Source: UMGS1474 sp050946775 (lineage in GTDB: Bacteria; Bacillota; Clostridia; Oscillospirales; Acutalibacteraceae). Taken from it: a stretch of DNA of 8,982 nt. Position numbers and translations under genes: made by a program. The DNA is taken from assembly GCA_050946775.1 (NCBI GenBank), contig JBMNVL010000078.1:1-8982 (forward strand), written 5' to 3'. This document shows, in pieces, positions 1 through 7,078 of the stretch. The notes under the pieces were generated by a model. The model made no database searches. It saw only the letters and a program-made list of their open reading frames with translations, and had not been told where the DNA came from. Position 1 is the first letter of the stretch. Every line of letters starts with the position of its first letter.

Positions 1-3000
1 GCATCGAGGTGATCTCCCCGCAGACGCGTCCGTCGATCTCGACTTTCAGACCGGGATCGACCGTGCCGGTGCCGGAGGTGGCATATTCCAGCGACAGATC
101 GTAACGTCCCGTCTTCTCCACATCGATCGCATAGCTGACCCACCGACTGACGTCGAGATACCCGATATCCTTCCATCCCCCGGTGGATTCCTCGATCCGC
201 GGATCGTCTCCCCTCACGTTTCGGATCGGGTATTCCGCCGGCAGCGTGGTCCCCGGATTGATTCCCTCGAACTCGCCCAGTGTGGCGGCGTAGGTGATCG
301 AGCAGCCGTACGGATCGCCGTATTTGAACTGATCCACCAGCGTGTGGCGGATATACGCCTCATCGCCCTCCTGCAGATCGATCATCAGGGTGGTGCAGAA
401 AATGATCCGCCCGTCGTTGTCGATGTAGGTGCTGTACCGCGTTTCTCCGTTGACGACGTATTCCAGCAAAGAGCGGGCTTTGTAGTTGCCGGTATACACC
501 CGCAGCGTCCGCTTGCCGCCGCGCGGATCGATGGCGAATTGCACGCCGTTGCCGTCTCCGCGGCGCAGCAGACCGTAGCGGTCCTTTGGCTGCGGTCCGG
601 TCGGATCGCAGTCGGTGTAATCATAAAACAAATCAAAGTCGGTCGACATCTGGTGGTCGGCGTTGGCGTTATTCACCACCGTGATCTCCCGCAGATCCGA
701 AAGGCCGGCGCCGTTTTGCTTGCGGGCGTATTGCGGCGCGCCGATGGGCGTGTTCTGGCACAGCTGGATCCAGTCCAGATTGCCCTGCCCGGTCAGATCG
801 ATATGTCCGCTGACCTGGGTCAGGCGGTTATATTCCTCGCTCGTGGGTACGTAGCTTTCGTCGTTTGCAGGGATCCAGTTGAAGGGCGAGGGCGTCTCGC
901 GCAGGGTCACGGCGTTGATCGCCGCCCAGCCGTCGGCCGGCGCATCCGTGAGCGTCAGCCGTACGGCGGCCTGATCGGCCGGATCGTCAAGAAGATAGTC
1001 AAACTCGATCCGATAGGTGCCCCGCGTTTTGGCAAAGGCGGAGATTTCCTCGCGGACTTCTCCGTTCACCGAAAACGCCACCCGCGCCGTCGTATTCGCC
1101 GCCAGCGTGTAGTAAACGAACGTCCGCTGGGACGCGACGCTGTACCCCAAGGGGATCTCGACGGCGTTGCCGATCCCGTGGATTTCGACCACGCGGTTGT
1201 TGATGGGAGCGGGATCGCCGGGATCGGTCACCTGGTAGGACAAAGAGCAATTGCCCGACGCCTTCATTGAGCCGGTCGGATCGGCGCCGTTCAAAAAGCG
1301 TGGCGCATCGATACCGGCGCCGTTTTGTTTTTTGGCCTGCGCACCGCCGTCCGGACGGATGATCTGCATCCAGTCTTTCTCTCCGTCGCGGGACAGGTAG
1401 GCCGTGCCGGTGAAGAGAATCGGATCGCCGGCAATCACGTACCCGGCGGACAGATCGAGCGGCGGTACGGAATAAACGAAGGAGCGGGATACGCGTTTAT
1501 CCCCGTGGGAGGCGCTCACCGTGATGACGGTGGTCTTGGACTTGCCGACGGGACGGATCACGCCGCCGGTGTTTTGAACGCCGGCCTCTTCCCCATCCGA
1601 ATCGGAGGAAAACGCCAAATCGCTGTGATATATCGGCCCAACGGCGACGGGGACAAAGCGGTTGCTGACCGTGCCCTCGTTGCCGTTGAGGATGGTTGGC
1701 AGCGCTCGCTGCAGATCGATATCCAGCCGCTCTTCCCAGGAAAGAGGCTCTTTTTCCGGGATCTCAAACGCCGCCCGGGTGCGGGCAGACGCCTTGCCGC
1801 CGGTGACGCTTTCCACCGCCAGGTAGACCGGCTTGCCGTTTGCAAGGTTCTCCAGCGTGCAGGGCATGGAATCGACCGTGAGGGTATGATCCAACCGGGT
1901 CGGCTCGTCGCCGTAGTACACCTTCCATTGCTCGGCGGGATCGTCTGTCAACGCTTGCGCGTCTACGGCGATGGAACCGTCCGCCGGGGTGAGCGTCAGC
2001 TCACCCGGAGCCGGATCGCCGCCCTTTTCCAGCAGGATCCCTTTCAGCGAGACGCTGCCGGTGGAGGACGTCAGGGTATACTTCACCAAAACGTGATAGC
2101 CGTCCTTGGACGCCCGGTAAGGCATTTCCAAAACGTAAACGCTTTCCTGCGCGCCGCCGGTGAGGGTCGCCGAACGGGTGGGCGTCGAGGCGTCGGTCAG
2201 ATCGGCGGTAAAGCGCGCCGTGCCGTTTCGCACGCCGACAATGGCGGTCATGGTTTGCAGCGACTGATCGGCCGGGACGGTAAACATAAATCCCTGCTCG
2301 CCGGAGGAATGATAATTCTTGACCGCTTCCCGGGCGTCTGTGAATCCCAATCCCCGCATGGTGCCGCTGGCTTGAAAACGTGGCGCGGCGTCGTTGTTAT
2401 GCGCCATTGAAAACCCGATGGAGTTGACGTTGCGAATCATCCCGGCGGTTTTTCCCGACTGGTAGGGCAACCCGTCGTAAACGGACGGGTTTGTCTGCGT
2501 GCCGAACAGGACGCTGTCCAGCGCGGCGTCAAACCGCGCGGGAGTGAGCGTTTTGCCCGCCTCAGAGAAATCGAGGACGCGCAGCTCGGAAACGGGCGCT
2601 TTGCCGCTTTCCCCGTCGATGGTAAACCAGTTGGCGCCGGCCTTCACGTCGTAGGTCCGGCTGATGGCGCCGTTTTTCACGACCAGGGTGAAGGGTTCTT
2701 TTGCAATCACCGAAAAGCAGACCGGATCCTTAGCGCTGGTGCGTTTTTCCGCCATGAAGGAGACGACGTTTTCCACCCCGTCGTGGACAAAGCGCAGATC
2801 GTCGACGCCGTGTTCCTCAGTCAGCCGGATGCTCCAGTTGACGGTGTTTTCGGCGGCGTGAGGCTTCAGACCAAGGATATCCTCGATCATCACGCCGACC
2901 GATACGGTGCCGATCCAACCGTAGTCGGGATTGGAGATGCTGCCTCTTTTGAGGTATTCGGAGGAATAGTTTTCCCATAACGGATTGGTCTGGGCGGCGT

Positions 3001-4243
3001 TGCCGCTGGCCAGACCCGCCTGCCAAACGCCGAGGACCGAGGTCATATGGCGGATGGATTCCTCCAGAGCGATCTCGTCGTAGCCGTAGTCCTCCAATCC
3101 CTTGATATACTGGTAGGAGGTCGGCCCCCAAAAACTGCCCCGCCAATAATTGCCCACCGGCTCATAACCGGGATGATCGTACGCGGTGGTGGCCAATCCG
3201 TAAGGCCGGTAGAGCTTTTGGGAGTTTTCACCGTGATATTGTATCAGCTCCTGCGCCTGCTGCGCGGTGGCGACGTGCGCCGCCAGCGCCCACAGGGTGG
3301 TGGGTGTGGACACGTTGGTGTGGGTGACGCCGTCGGCGGCCAGATTGGAAAACATATGCGCCCCGTCATCCCACATCTTGTCGCGAATCAGCGCGGCGAT
3401 CCGCTCGTGCTCCTGCGCGTAAAACGCCGCGTCCTCCTCGTTGCCGATCTCGGCCGCGATCTTGGACAGATAATAAGCGAACTGCGCCTGCTGCAGGCTG
3501 AGGTCGTTGTAGGTCTGGTCGCCGTTGCTCTGGACTTGACCGCCGATGTAAGGCTCGCCCTGATTGAAGGTGTTGTCCAGCCCGTTGCCGTAACCGTTGG
3601 TTTTGCCGTACAGACCGTTGTCCAGCTTTTTGTACCGCTCGATAAAGGCGTAGTGCTGCTTCATCCGCTCGTAAACGGTTTTGCCCTTGACGATCCGGGT
3701 GAATTGGCTTGCGTCCCCGTGAGTCTGATACAGATCCCATTCCGCCCAGGCCCATAGCGGCGGATTCATTGACCGGACGTCGTCGTAGGCCCAGACGTCC
3801 CGCCCGGTGGACTGGTTGATCTCACGGGGAATATACCCGTCGTCTTCCCCGTTGGAATCAATCTGGTGCTCGTAGAAGGTGTCCAGCGAGGGCAGCATCG
3901 GGAACTCGTTTTGGGCGTATTTGGTGAACATCAGGGTGAACATGGTGTCCCAGGCGAACACCGTGTTGGTGAACGCCCGCGCCTTGTCCACGTAGTAGAC
4001 CTCTTTGGAGTTGAGACTGGCATTGGCTTTTTTGATGGTGGTGGTCAGGCTTTTCCACGTGGCGTCGAACAGCTCTTCCCACGCGGGATGATCGCCGAAA
4101 TGGACCCGGGGCAGATTTTCCAGATCCATTTGATAGCCGTTGTCGAGGGTTTCGGGCTTTGCCGCCGCCGCGATGGGCAAAATCAGCGCCGCCAATACCG
4201 CCGCCGTAAGCAGTCCGGACAAAATCCTGATCGCCATTTCCAT
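1..4243 (-). CDS. Secreted multidomain glycoside hydrolase, GH63/GH37-like (alpha/alpha)6 catalytic domain, C-terminus beyond the window
   Basis: The frame is open for 1414 codons with no stop and runs off the left edge. The ATG at 4243 follows GGAAGG at 8 nt; a second in-frame ATG lies at 4237. Residues 1-28 form a signal peptide (I-R, hydrophobic stretch, I-A-A-A-A), so the enzyme is exported. The catalytic domain (about 45-480) has WDTMF (98-102), NGLDN with the likely general acid D223, YWRGSFWGP (366-374), and PLWENY with the likely general base E424 followed by YGW. That order matches GH63-type inverting alpha-glycosidases and mannosylglycerate-hydrolase-like domains. A beta-rich stretch follows, then a beta-sandwich-like module (about 575-742), an Fn3-like module (about 747-830), two modules sharing D-W-(M/I)-Q and KQNGAG (about 935-1118 and 1131-1330), and a CBM6/CBM35-like module (about 1354 on: GYLDVSRWVSYAIDV). 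The substrate is not readable; an alpha-linked glycan or host or plant polysaccharide is inferred. Fold confidence is high; exact GH family is moderate. Confidence 0.88.
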   Translation of the reverse strand, partial: MEMAIRILSGLLTAAVLAALILPIAAAAKPETLDNGYQMDLENLPRVHFGDHPAWEELFDATWKSLTTTIKKANASLNSKEVYYVDKARAFTNTVFAWDTMFTLMFTKYAQNEFPMLPSLDTFYEHQIDSNGEDDGYIPREINQSTGRDVWAYDDVRSMNPPLWAWAEWDLYQTHGDASQFTRIVKGKTVYERMKQHYAFIERYKKLDNGLYGKTNGYGNGLDNTFNQGEPYIGGQVQSNGDQTYNDLSLQQAQFAYYLSKIAAEIGNEEDAAFYAQEHERIAALIRDKMWDDGAHMFSNLAADGVTHTNVSTPTTLWALAAHVATAQQAQELIQYHGENSQKLYRPYGLATTAYDHPGYEPVGNYWRGSFWGPTSYQYIKGLEDYGYDEIALEESIRHMTSVLGVWQAGLASGNAAQTNPLWENYSSEYLKRGSISNPDYGWIGTVSVGVMIEDILGLKPHAAENTVNWSIRLTEEHGVDDLRFVHDGVENVVSFMAEKRTSAKDPVCFSVIAKEPFTLVVKNGAISRTYDVKAGANWFTIDGESGKAPVSELRVLDFSEAGKTLTPARFDAALDSVLFGTQTNPSVYDGLPYQSGKTAGMIRNVNSIGFSMAHNNDAAPRFQASGTMRGLGFTDAREAVKNYHSSGEQGFMFTVPADQSLQTMTAIVGVRNGTARFTADLTDASTPTRSATLTGGAQESVYVLEMPYRASKDGYHVLVKYTLTSSTGSVSLKGILLEKGGDPAPGELTLTPADGSIAVDAQALTDDPAEQWKVYYGDEPTRLDHTLTVDSMPCTLENLANGKPVYLAVESVTGGKASARTRAAFEIPEKEPLSWEERLDIDLQRALPTILNGNEGTVSNRFVPVAVGPIYHSDLAFSSDSDGEEAGVQNTGGVIRPVGKSKTTVITVSASHGDKRVSRSFVYSVPPLDLSAGYVIAGDPILFTGTAYLSRDGEKDWMQIIRPDGGAQAKKQNGAGIDAPRFLNGADPTGSMKASGNCSLSYQVTDPGDPAPINNRVVEIHGIGNAVEIPLGYSVASQRTFVYYTLAANTTARVAFSVNGEVREEISAFAKTRGTYRIEFDYLLDDPADQAAVRLTLTDAPADGWAAINAVTLRETPSPFNWIPANDESYVPTSEEYNRLTQVSGHIDLTGQGNLDWIQLCQNTPIGAPQYARKQNGAGLSDLREITVVNNANADHQMSTDFDLFYDYTDCDPTGPQPKDRYGLLRRGDGNGVQFAIDPRGGKRTLRVYTGNYKARSLLEYVVNGETRYSTYIDNDGRIIFCTTLMIDLQEGDEAYIRHTLVDQFKYGDPYGCSITYAATLGEFEGINPGTTLPAEYPIRNVRGDDPRIEESTGGWKDIGYLDVSRWVSYAIDVEKTGRYDLSLEYATSGTGTVDPGLKVEIDGRVCGEITSM

Positions 4244-4251
4244 TGTTGTCG

Positions 4252-4257
4252 CCTTCC
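4252..4257 (-). promoter_or_regulatory. Shine-Dalgarno site of the glycoside hydrolase gene
   Basis: GGAAGG on the minus strand lies 8 nt before the ATG at 4243 but 14 nt before the alternative ATG at 4237. This favours the upstream start. Confidence 0.75.
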
Positions 4258-4265
4258 TTTCCCTT

Positions 4266-4283
4266 CGGCGTTGTCAAACGCCG
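4266..4283 (-). promoter_or_regulatory. Hairpin in the 5' leader of the glycoside hydrolase gene
   Basis: CGGCGTT and AACGCCG form a 7-bp inverted repeat around a 4-nt GTCA loop. It lies between the presumed transcription start and the ribosome binding site of the hydrolase gene. There is no U-tract, so it is not a normal terminator. It could be an mRNA-stabilising hairpin or part of a regulator operator; the sequence does not decide between these. Confidence 0.4.
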
Positions 4284-4317
4284 GCCGATGGATAACATTC
4301 GCCTTGGCTTCATTAAC

Positions 4318-4323
4318 ATTATA
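4318..4323 (-). promoter_or_regulatory. Candidate -10 box for the glycoside hydrolase gene
   Basis: A perfect TATAAT on the minus strand lies 74 nt upstream of the hydrolase ATG. No convincing -35 box sits at 16-18 nt. The nearest TTGCAA (4346-4351) is 22 nt away. A weak -35 is what an activator-dependent promoter would show, and the divergent AraC-type regulator is the obvious candidate activator. Confidence 0.45.
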
Positions 4324-4345
4324 ACCATATTGTCATCCGGATGGC

Positions 4346-4375
4346 TTGCAATATCCTCATAAAATATGATACAAT
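4346..4375 (+). promoter_or_regulatory. Sigma70-type promoter of the AraC-family regulator gene
   Basis: TTGCAA (4346-4351), an 18-nt spacer and TACAAT (4370-4375) lie about 30 nt before the regulator start codon. TTGCAA is its own reverse complement, so this box could also be contacted on the other strand. Confidence 0.6.
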
Positions 4376-4405
4376 AGTCATAAATCAAAAAAGGAAGGAA
4401 TCGTT

Positions 4406-5281
4406 ATGGCCAATACCAGTTTTCATCAATTGGAGCACGGACTGCGCAACAACCAGCAATACCCGCTTTACGTTTACAAGGTCGGATGTACAGCCGGGAA
4501 AAACGCCATCCACGCCCATTGGAACGAGGAAACGGAAATGCTGCTGATGGAACACGACGGCACGATCGAGATCGACACCCAGGCGATCGACTACCGGTGC
4601 GGAGACGTCGTGTTTATCACCAAAGGCCAGCTGCACAAAGCGACCGCCCACACCGACGGTCATTACTACGCCATACTGTTCCCCGAAACCTTTTTGGATT
4701 TCAAAAGCGGGGATCTTTGCCAAACCGAGATCCTCGATCCGCTGAAGAGCGGTCGGCTGGTTTTTCCCTGCCGGCTGACAAAAGGCGACCCCGCATACGA
4801 GGAGGTCGAAGACTGTCTGCGGGAGCTGATCGCATTGTATTTCGGTCAGGAGCCGGGTCGAAAACTAAAAATGAAGGCCTGTCTGTACGATATTCTGTTC
4901 TGGTGCTATAATAAGGGCGCTTTTGATACCGCCGCCACGCCCCGGCCAGCCTTGCAAAATCAGCCCCTTCTTTACGTCAAAGCGGCCATTTCCTATTTGG
5001 AGGAGCATTTTGCCGACGCGATCACCTTGGACGAATTGGCCGGACGCGTTGGGATACACAAGCATTATCTGGAGGCGTTGTTTCACCAGATCACCGGCAT
5101 GACGCCGATCGTCTATCTGCGGCGCCTGCGGCTGGAGCAGTCGATATCCGCGCTGGAATTGGGCGCGACGGTGACCCAGGCCGCGCTGGCGTCGGGATTC
5201 AACAACGTCAGTTATTACATCCGGTGTTTTCAGTCGGTTTACGGTGTTTCTCCCAAGCGATATGCTGCGCGGGTACGCTGA
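4406..5281 (+). CDS. AraC/XylS-family transcriptional regulator with N-terminal cupin domain
   Basis: This 291-residue cytoplasmic DNA-binding regulator starts at an ATG preceded by AAGGAAGG with a 7-nt gap. The N-terminal half (about 18-95) is an AraC-type cupin sensor: HAHWNEE (36-42) supplies the H-x-H and acidic residues, and G-D-V-V-F-I plus L-H-K-A follow at 66-79. The C-terminal 100 residues (about 190-288) hold the two helix-turn-helix units, ITLDELAGRVGIHKHYLEALF (first unit, starting at 206) and TVTQAALASGFNNVSYYIRC (second unit, from 255). They are separated by GMTPIVYLRRLRLEQS and end with the family signature YGVSPKRYA. Length matches sugar-responsive AraC regulators. Divergence from the secreted glycoside hydrolase across a 162-bp intergenic region suggests it controls that gene in response to a sugar product. 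The ligand is not readable. Confidence 0.95.
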   Translation: MANTSFHQLEHGLRNNQQYPLYVYKVGCTAGKNAIHAHWNEETEMLLMEHDGTIEIDTQAIDYRCGDVVFITKGQLHKATAHTDGHYYAILFPETFLDFKSGDLCQTEILDPLKSGRLVFPCRLTKGDPAYEEVEDCLRELIALYFGQEPGRKLKMKACLYDILFWCYNKGAFDTAATPRPALQNQPLLYVKAAISYLEEHFADAITLDELAGRVGIHKHYLEALFHQITGMTPIVYLRRLRLEQSISALELGATVTQAALASGFNNVSYYIRCFQSVYGVSPKRYAARVR

Positions 5282-5290
5282 AAGCCGTCC

Positions 5291-5764
5291 TTAATCGGCG
5301 ATTTTTTTGAACAGTCTGGCGTTCCAGAACTCCATTCCCAGCTCTTCCAGATAAAAATGAAGGATCGCTTTCCAATTCCTGGTCGCCGTGCTCAGCAGGA
5401 TGAACCACGCCTCCTCGCAAACCGCTGTTTCCACAAAGGAAAACAGGGCTTTTCCTATCCCACGGCTGCGATATGCCGGCTTTACGTAAAGCTCTTCCAC
5501 CTCAAAAACCGGCGTGCCGTTGGGCATGATCGACGTGGCGTTTTTCGACAACTGACGATGGCCGAACAGATAGCCGACGACGGTCGATCCCTCTTTGGCC
5601 AAAAAGATCCGGTTGCCCTCGATATCCGGCCGTTCGTTTTTGCGATAGCCGCGGCAGTTGTTTTCCGCCTCCCAGTCGGCCGAAAGCCGGATCAATACGT
5701 CCAGCAGCTCGTCGGTAAGCGGCGCTTCCTCAAACACGATACGATGGTTCTTTTGAATGGACAT
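5291..5764 (-). CDS. GNAT-family N-acetyltransferase
   Basis: This 157-residue protein has the acetyl-CoA-binding motif A, F-E-V-E-E-L-Y-V-K-P followed by Y-R-S-R-G-I-G-K (R99, G102, G104), in the expected position. The preceding strand is V-V-G-Y-L-F-G (62-68), and F-Y-L-E-E-L-G-M (about 137-144) is the usual C-terminal GNAT segment. It should transfer an acetyl group from acetyl-CoA to an amine. The substrate is unknown, and nothing ties it to antibiotic resistance or a specific metabolite. The ATG at 5764 is chosen over an upstream TTG at 5770 because AGGGGAG lies 6 nt from the ATG but directly abuts the TTG. The gene converges on the AraC-type gene, with 9 nt between stop codons and no clear terminator there. 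It has its own promoter. Confidence 0.92.
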   Translation of the reverse strand: MSIQKNHRIVFEEAPLTDELLDVLIRLSADWEAENNCRGYRKNERPDIEGNRIFLAKEGSTVVGYLFGHRQLSKNATSIMPNGTPVFEVEELYVKPAYRSRGIGKALFSFVETAVCEEAWFILLSTATRNWKAILHFYLEELGMEFWNARLFKKIAD

Positions 5765-5770
5765 ACCCAA

Positions 5771-5777
5771 CTCCCCT
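5771..5777 (-). promoter_or_regulatory. Shine-Dalgarno site that fixes the acetyltransferase start
   Basis: AGGGGAG on the minus strand is 6 nt from the ATG at 5764 and 0 nt from the alternative TTG at 5770. Only the ATG has usable spacing. Confidence 0.75.
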
Positions 5778-5792
5778 ATTCGTTATGTCTAT

Positions 5793-5821
5793 ATTATAAC
5801 GGTTGCCCATTCAAAACGCAA
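5793..5821 (-). promoter_or_regulatory. Sigma70-type promoter of the acetyltransferase gene
   Basis: On the minus strand TTGCGT (5821-5816) and TATAAT (5798-5793) are separated by exactly 17 nt. The -10 box lies about 28 nt upstream of the ATG, giving a short leader. Confidence 0.72.
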
Positions 5822-5834
5822 TATCGCCGGGAGG

Positions 5835-5863
5835 TTGCATTCTTTCTATGGATGAAGTAAAAT
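5835..5863 (+). promoter_or_regulatory. Sigma70-type promoter of the membrane protein gene
   Basis: TTGCAT (5835-5840) and TAAAAT (5858-5863) are 17 nt apart. The upstream ATG at 5862 falls inside this -10 box and would not be in the transcript, which supports translation from 5892. Confidence 0.65.
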
Positions 5864-5891
5864 GGTAGCAATCAAAGAAAGGCGGGAGTAT

Positions 5892-6539
5892 ATGAAATAC
5901 GGGGAATCCACGTTTGATCTGTTGTATTTGCTGTTTGCCATCGTCAGCGGATGGCTGTTGCTGCGCAGGGCGAAGAACGCGCCGGAAAGGATGATGGGCG
6001 CCGCGACTCTGATTTTGGGCTGCGGCGACGCGTTTCATCTGGTGCCCCGTGTGCTGAACTATTTCGTGGAGGCGGATTTTACCGCCGCGTTGGGGATCGG
6101 GAAACTGATCACCTCCATCACCATGACGGCTTTTTATCTTATGCTGTACTACGTTTGGCGCACACGCTATGCGGCGCCAAAAAACAAAGGCGTAACGGCA
6201 GCGGTGTGGACCCTGTCGGCCGTACGCGTCGTCTTGTGCCTGTTTCCTCAAAACGGGTGGTTGTCCAACGACGGCGATATGACGTGGGGCATCATCCGGA
6301 ACGTTCCCTTTATTCTGCTTGGCGCGATCGTGTGTTATTTGTTTTTCCAAAAGCGAAAAGCGGATCGGGCGTTGTCCTACGTGTGGCTTTACGTGCTGCT
6401 GTCCTTTTTGTTTTATATTCCCGTCGCCGTCGCGGCGGGTATCGTCCCGATGCTCGGTATGCTGATGCTGCCCAAAACGGTATGCTATATGTTGATGATC
6501 GTATCGTTTTGGCGCTTTGCGCGAACGGATAAAACGTAA
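5892..6539 (+). CDS. Uncharacterised polytopic membrane protein
   Basis: This 215-residue protein is almost entirely hydrophobic, with about six or seven membrane segments: roughly 8-24, 36-52, 66-88, 101-117, 127-143, 151-172 and 175-200. They are separated by short basic loops (L-R-R-A-K; F-F-Q-K-R-K). Polar residues inside or next to the second segment (LGCGDAFHLVPR, 42-53: C44, D46, H49, R53) and the loop F-P-Q-N-G-W-L-S look like a functional core. I recognise the general type as an unnamed membrane family of Clostridia but know no function for it. Start choice: AAAGGCGGGAG precedes the ATG at 5892, and the longer frame from 5862 overlaps the -10 box. It has its own promoter and ends 1 nt before a strong terminator, so it is probably monocistronic. 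It could be a sensor, transporter-like or lipid-associated protein; none of these can be shown. Confidence 0.85.
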   Translation: MKYGESTFDLLYLLFAIVSGWLLLRRAKNAPERMMGAATLILGCGDAFHLVPRVLNYFVEADFTAALGIGKLITSITMTAFYLMLYYVWRTRYAAPKNKGVTAAVWTLSAVRVVLCLFPQNGWLSNDGDMTWGIIRNVPFILLGAIVCYLFFQKRKADRALSYVWLYVLLSFLFYIPVAVAAGIVPMLGMLMLPKTVCYMLMIVSFWRFARTDKT

Positions 6540-6540
6540 A

Positions 6541-6583
6541 ATAATCAAAACCGCGCTTCACTTTGAAGCGCGGTTTTGATTAT
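6541..6583. terminator. Bidirectional intrinsic terminator with a perfect 20-bp stem
   Basis: Two 20-nt arms (6541-6560 and 6564-6583) are exact reverse complements around a 3-nt loop. The stem has a GC-rich core (CCGCGCTTCA) and a flanking GGTTTTGATTAT on each strand. It ends the membrane protein transcript from the left and the reverse-transcriptase remnant transcript from the right, whose stop codon is at 6597. Confidence 0.9.
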
Positions 6584-6596
6584 GGATTTGTCGCGA

Positions 6597-7078
6597 CTAT
6601 TTTGCTTTCGATTCGGCCATATGATCGTAGTAGGCATTGACGAGCGAACGATAGCCGAGCGCTTTCAAATCGGCGTAGCGCACGTTGAAGCGCACTTTGG
6701 TATGCTTTTTGGAAATCAGATACCGCAGGCAGTCCTGCGCATAGAGATCGATGGCGTGCAGGCTTTCGGTCGTGTTGATCACCGGGAAGAACCAATGGCT
6801 CCAGGAGAGCTCGTTGTCGCGCGGGGATTCGAGCAGTTTCGCGTTGAAAATACGCACGAACGCTTTGGCCGCTTTTTCACCGACGAACCCGTTGCGCTGT
6901 TGCCACCGCGCGAGCGCGTCGCGCTTGCGGCGCATTTTCTGTTTCAGCTTTTTCACGGTCGCGGGAGCGATATCCACCTTATCGCCGGCGCAGGCAAAGC
7001 CGAGAAAGACAAATCCGTCTTTGGGATCGCCGAAGTTCTCCTTTGCGGGATTCACTTCCAGAGAATGCGCGTCCAGAG
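6597..7078 (-). pseudogene. 3' fragment of a reverse transcriptase gene (thumb and C-terminal domain only)
   Basis: In this frame the product begins to look like a reverse transcriptase at about 7070 (SLEVNPAK). It continues with D-G-F-V-F-L-G-F, the conserved motif following the palm of group II-like and retron-like enzymes. Then comes a basic helical thumb-like region (V-K-K-L-K-Q-K-M-R-R-K-R-D-A-L) and a C-terminal part with W-S-H-W-F-F-P and A-L-G-Y-R-S-L-V. The palm, including the YADD catalytic motif, and the whole N-terminal half are absent, so the product cannot polymerise DNA. About 160 codons remain of a gene that would normally have 350-450. No HNH endonuclease domain follows. An ATG at 7100 gives a 167-codon frame, but its first codons belong to the preceding gene read out of frame. 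Family assignment is by recognition of the motifs; the subgroup is uncertain. Confidence 0.75.

Noticed and set aside
344..3757. Long plus-strand open frames opposite the hydrolase (344-1270, 1325-2410, 3047-3757)
   Set aside because: They lie antisense to an unbroken 1414-codon frame with a signal peptide and recognisable domains. Their products are rich in R, G, V and H without domains, as expected for shadows of GC-rich codons.
3858..4388. Minus-strand frame of 176 codons starting at 4388
   Set aside because: It is out of frame with the hydrolase, spans its promoter and ribosome site, and encodes low-complexity sequence after the first 60 residues.
5811..6548. Minus-strand frame opposite the membrane protein gene
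   Set aside because: It covers the bidirectional promoter region and mirrors a clear membrane protein. The product is rich in H, Q and R and shows no domain.
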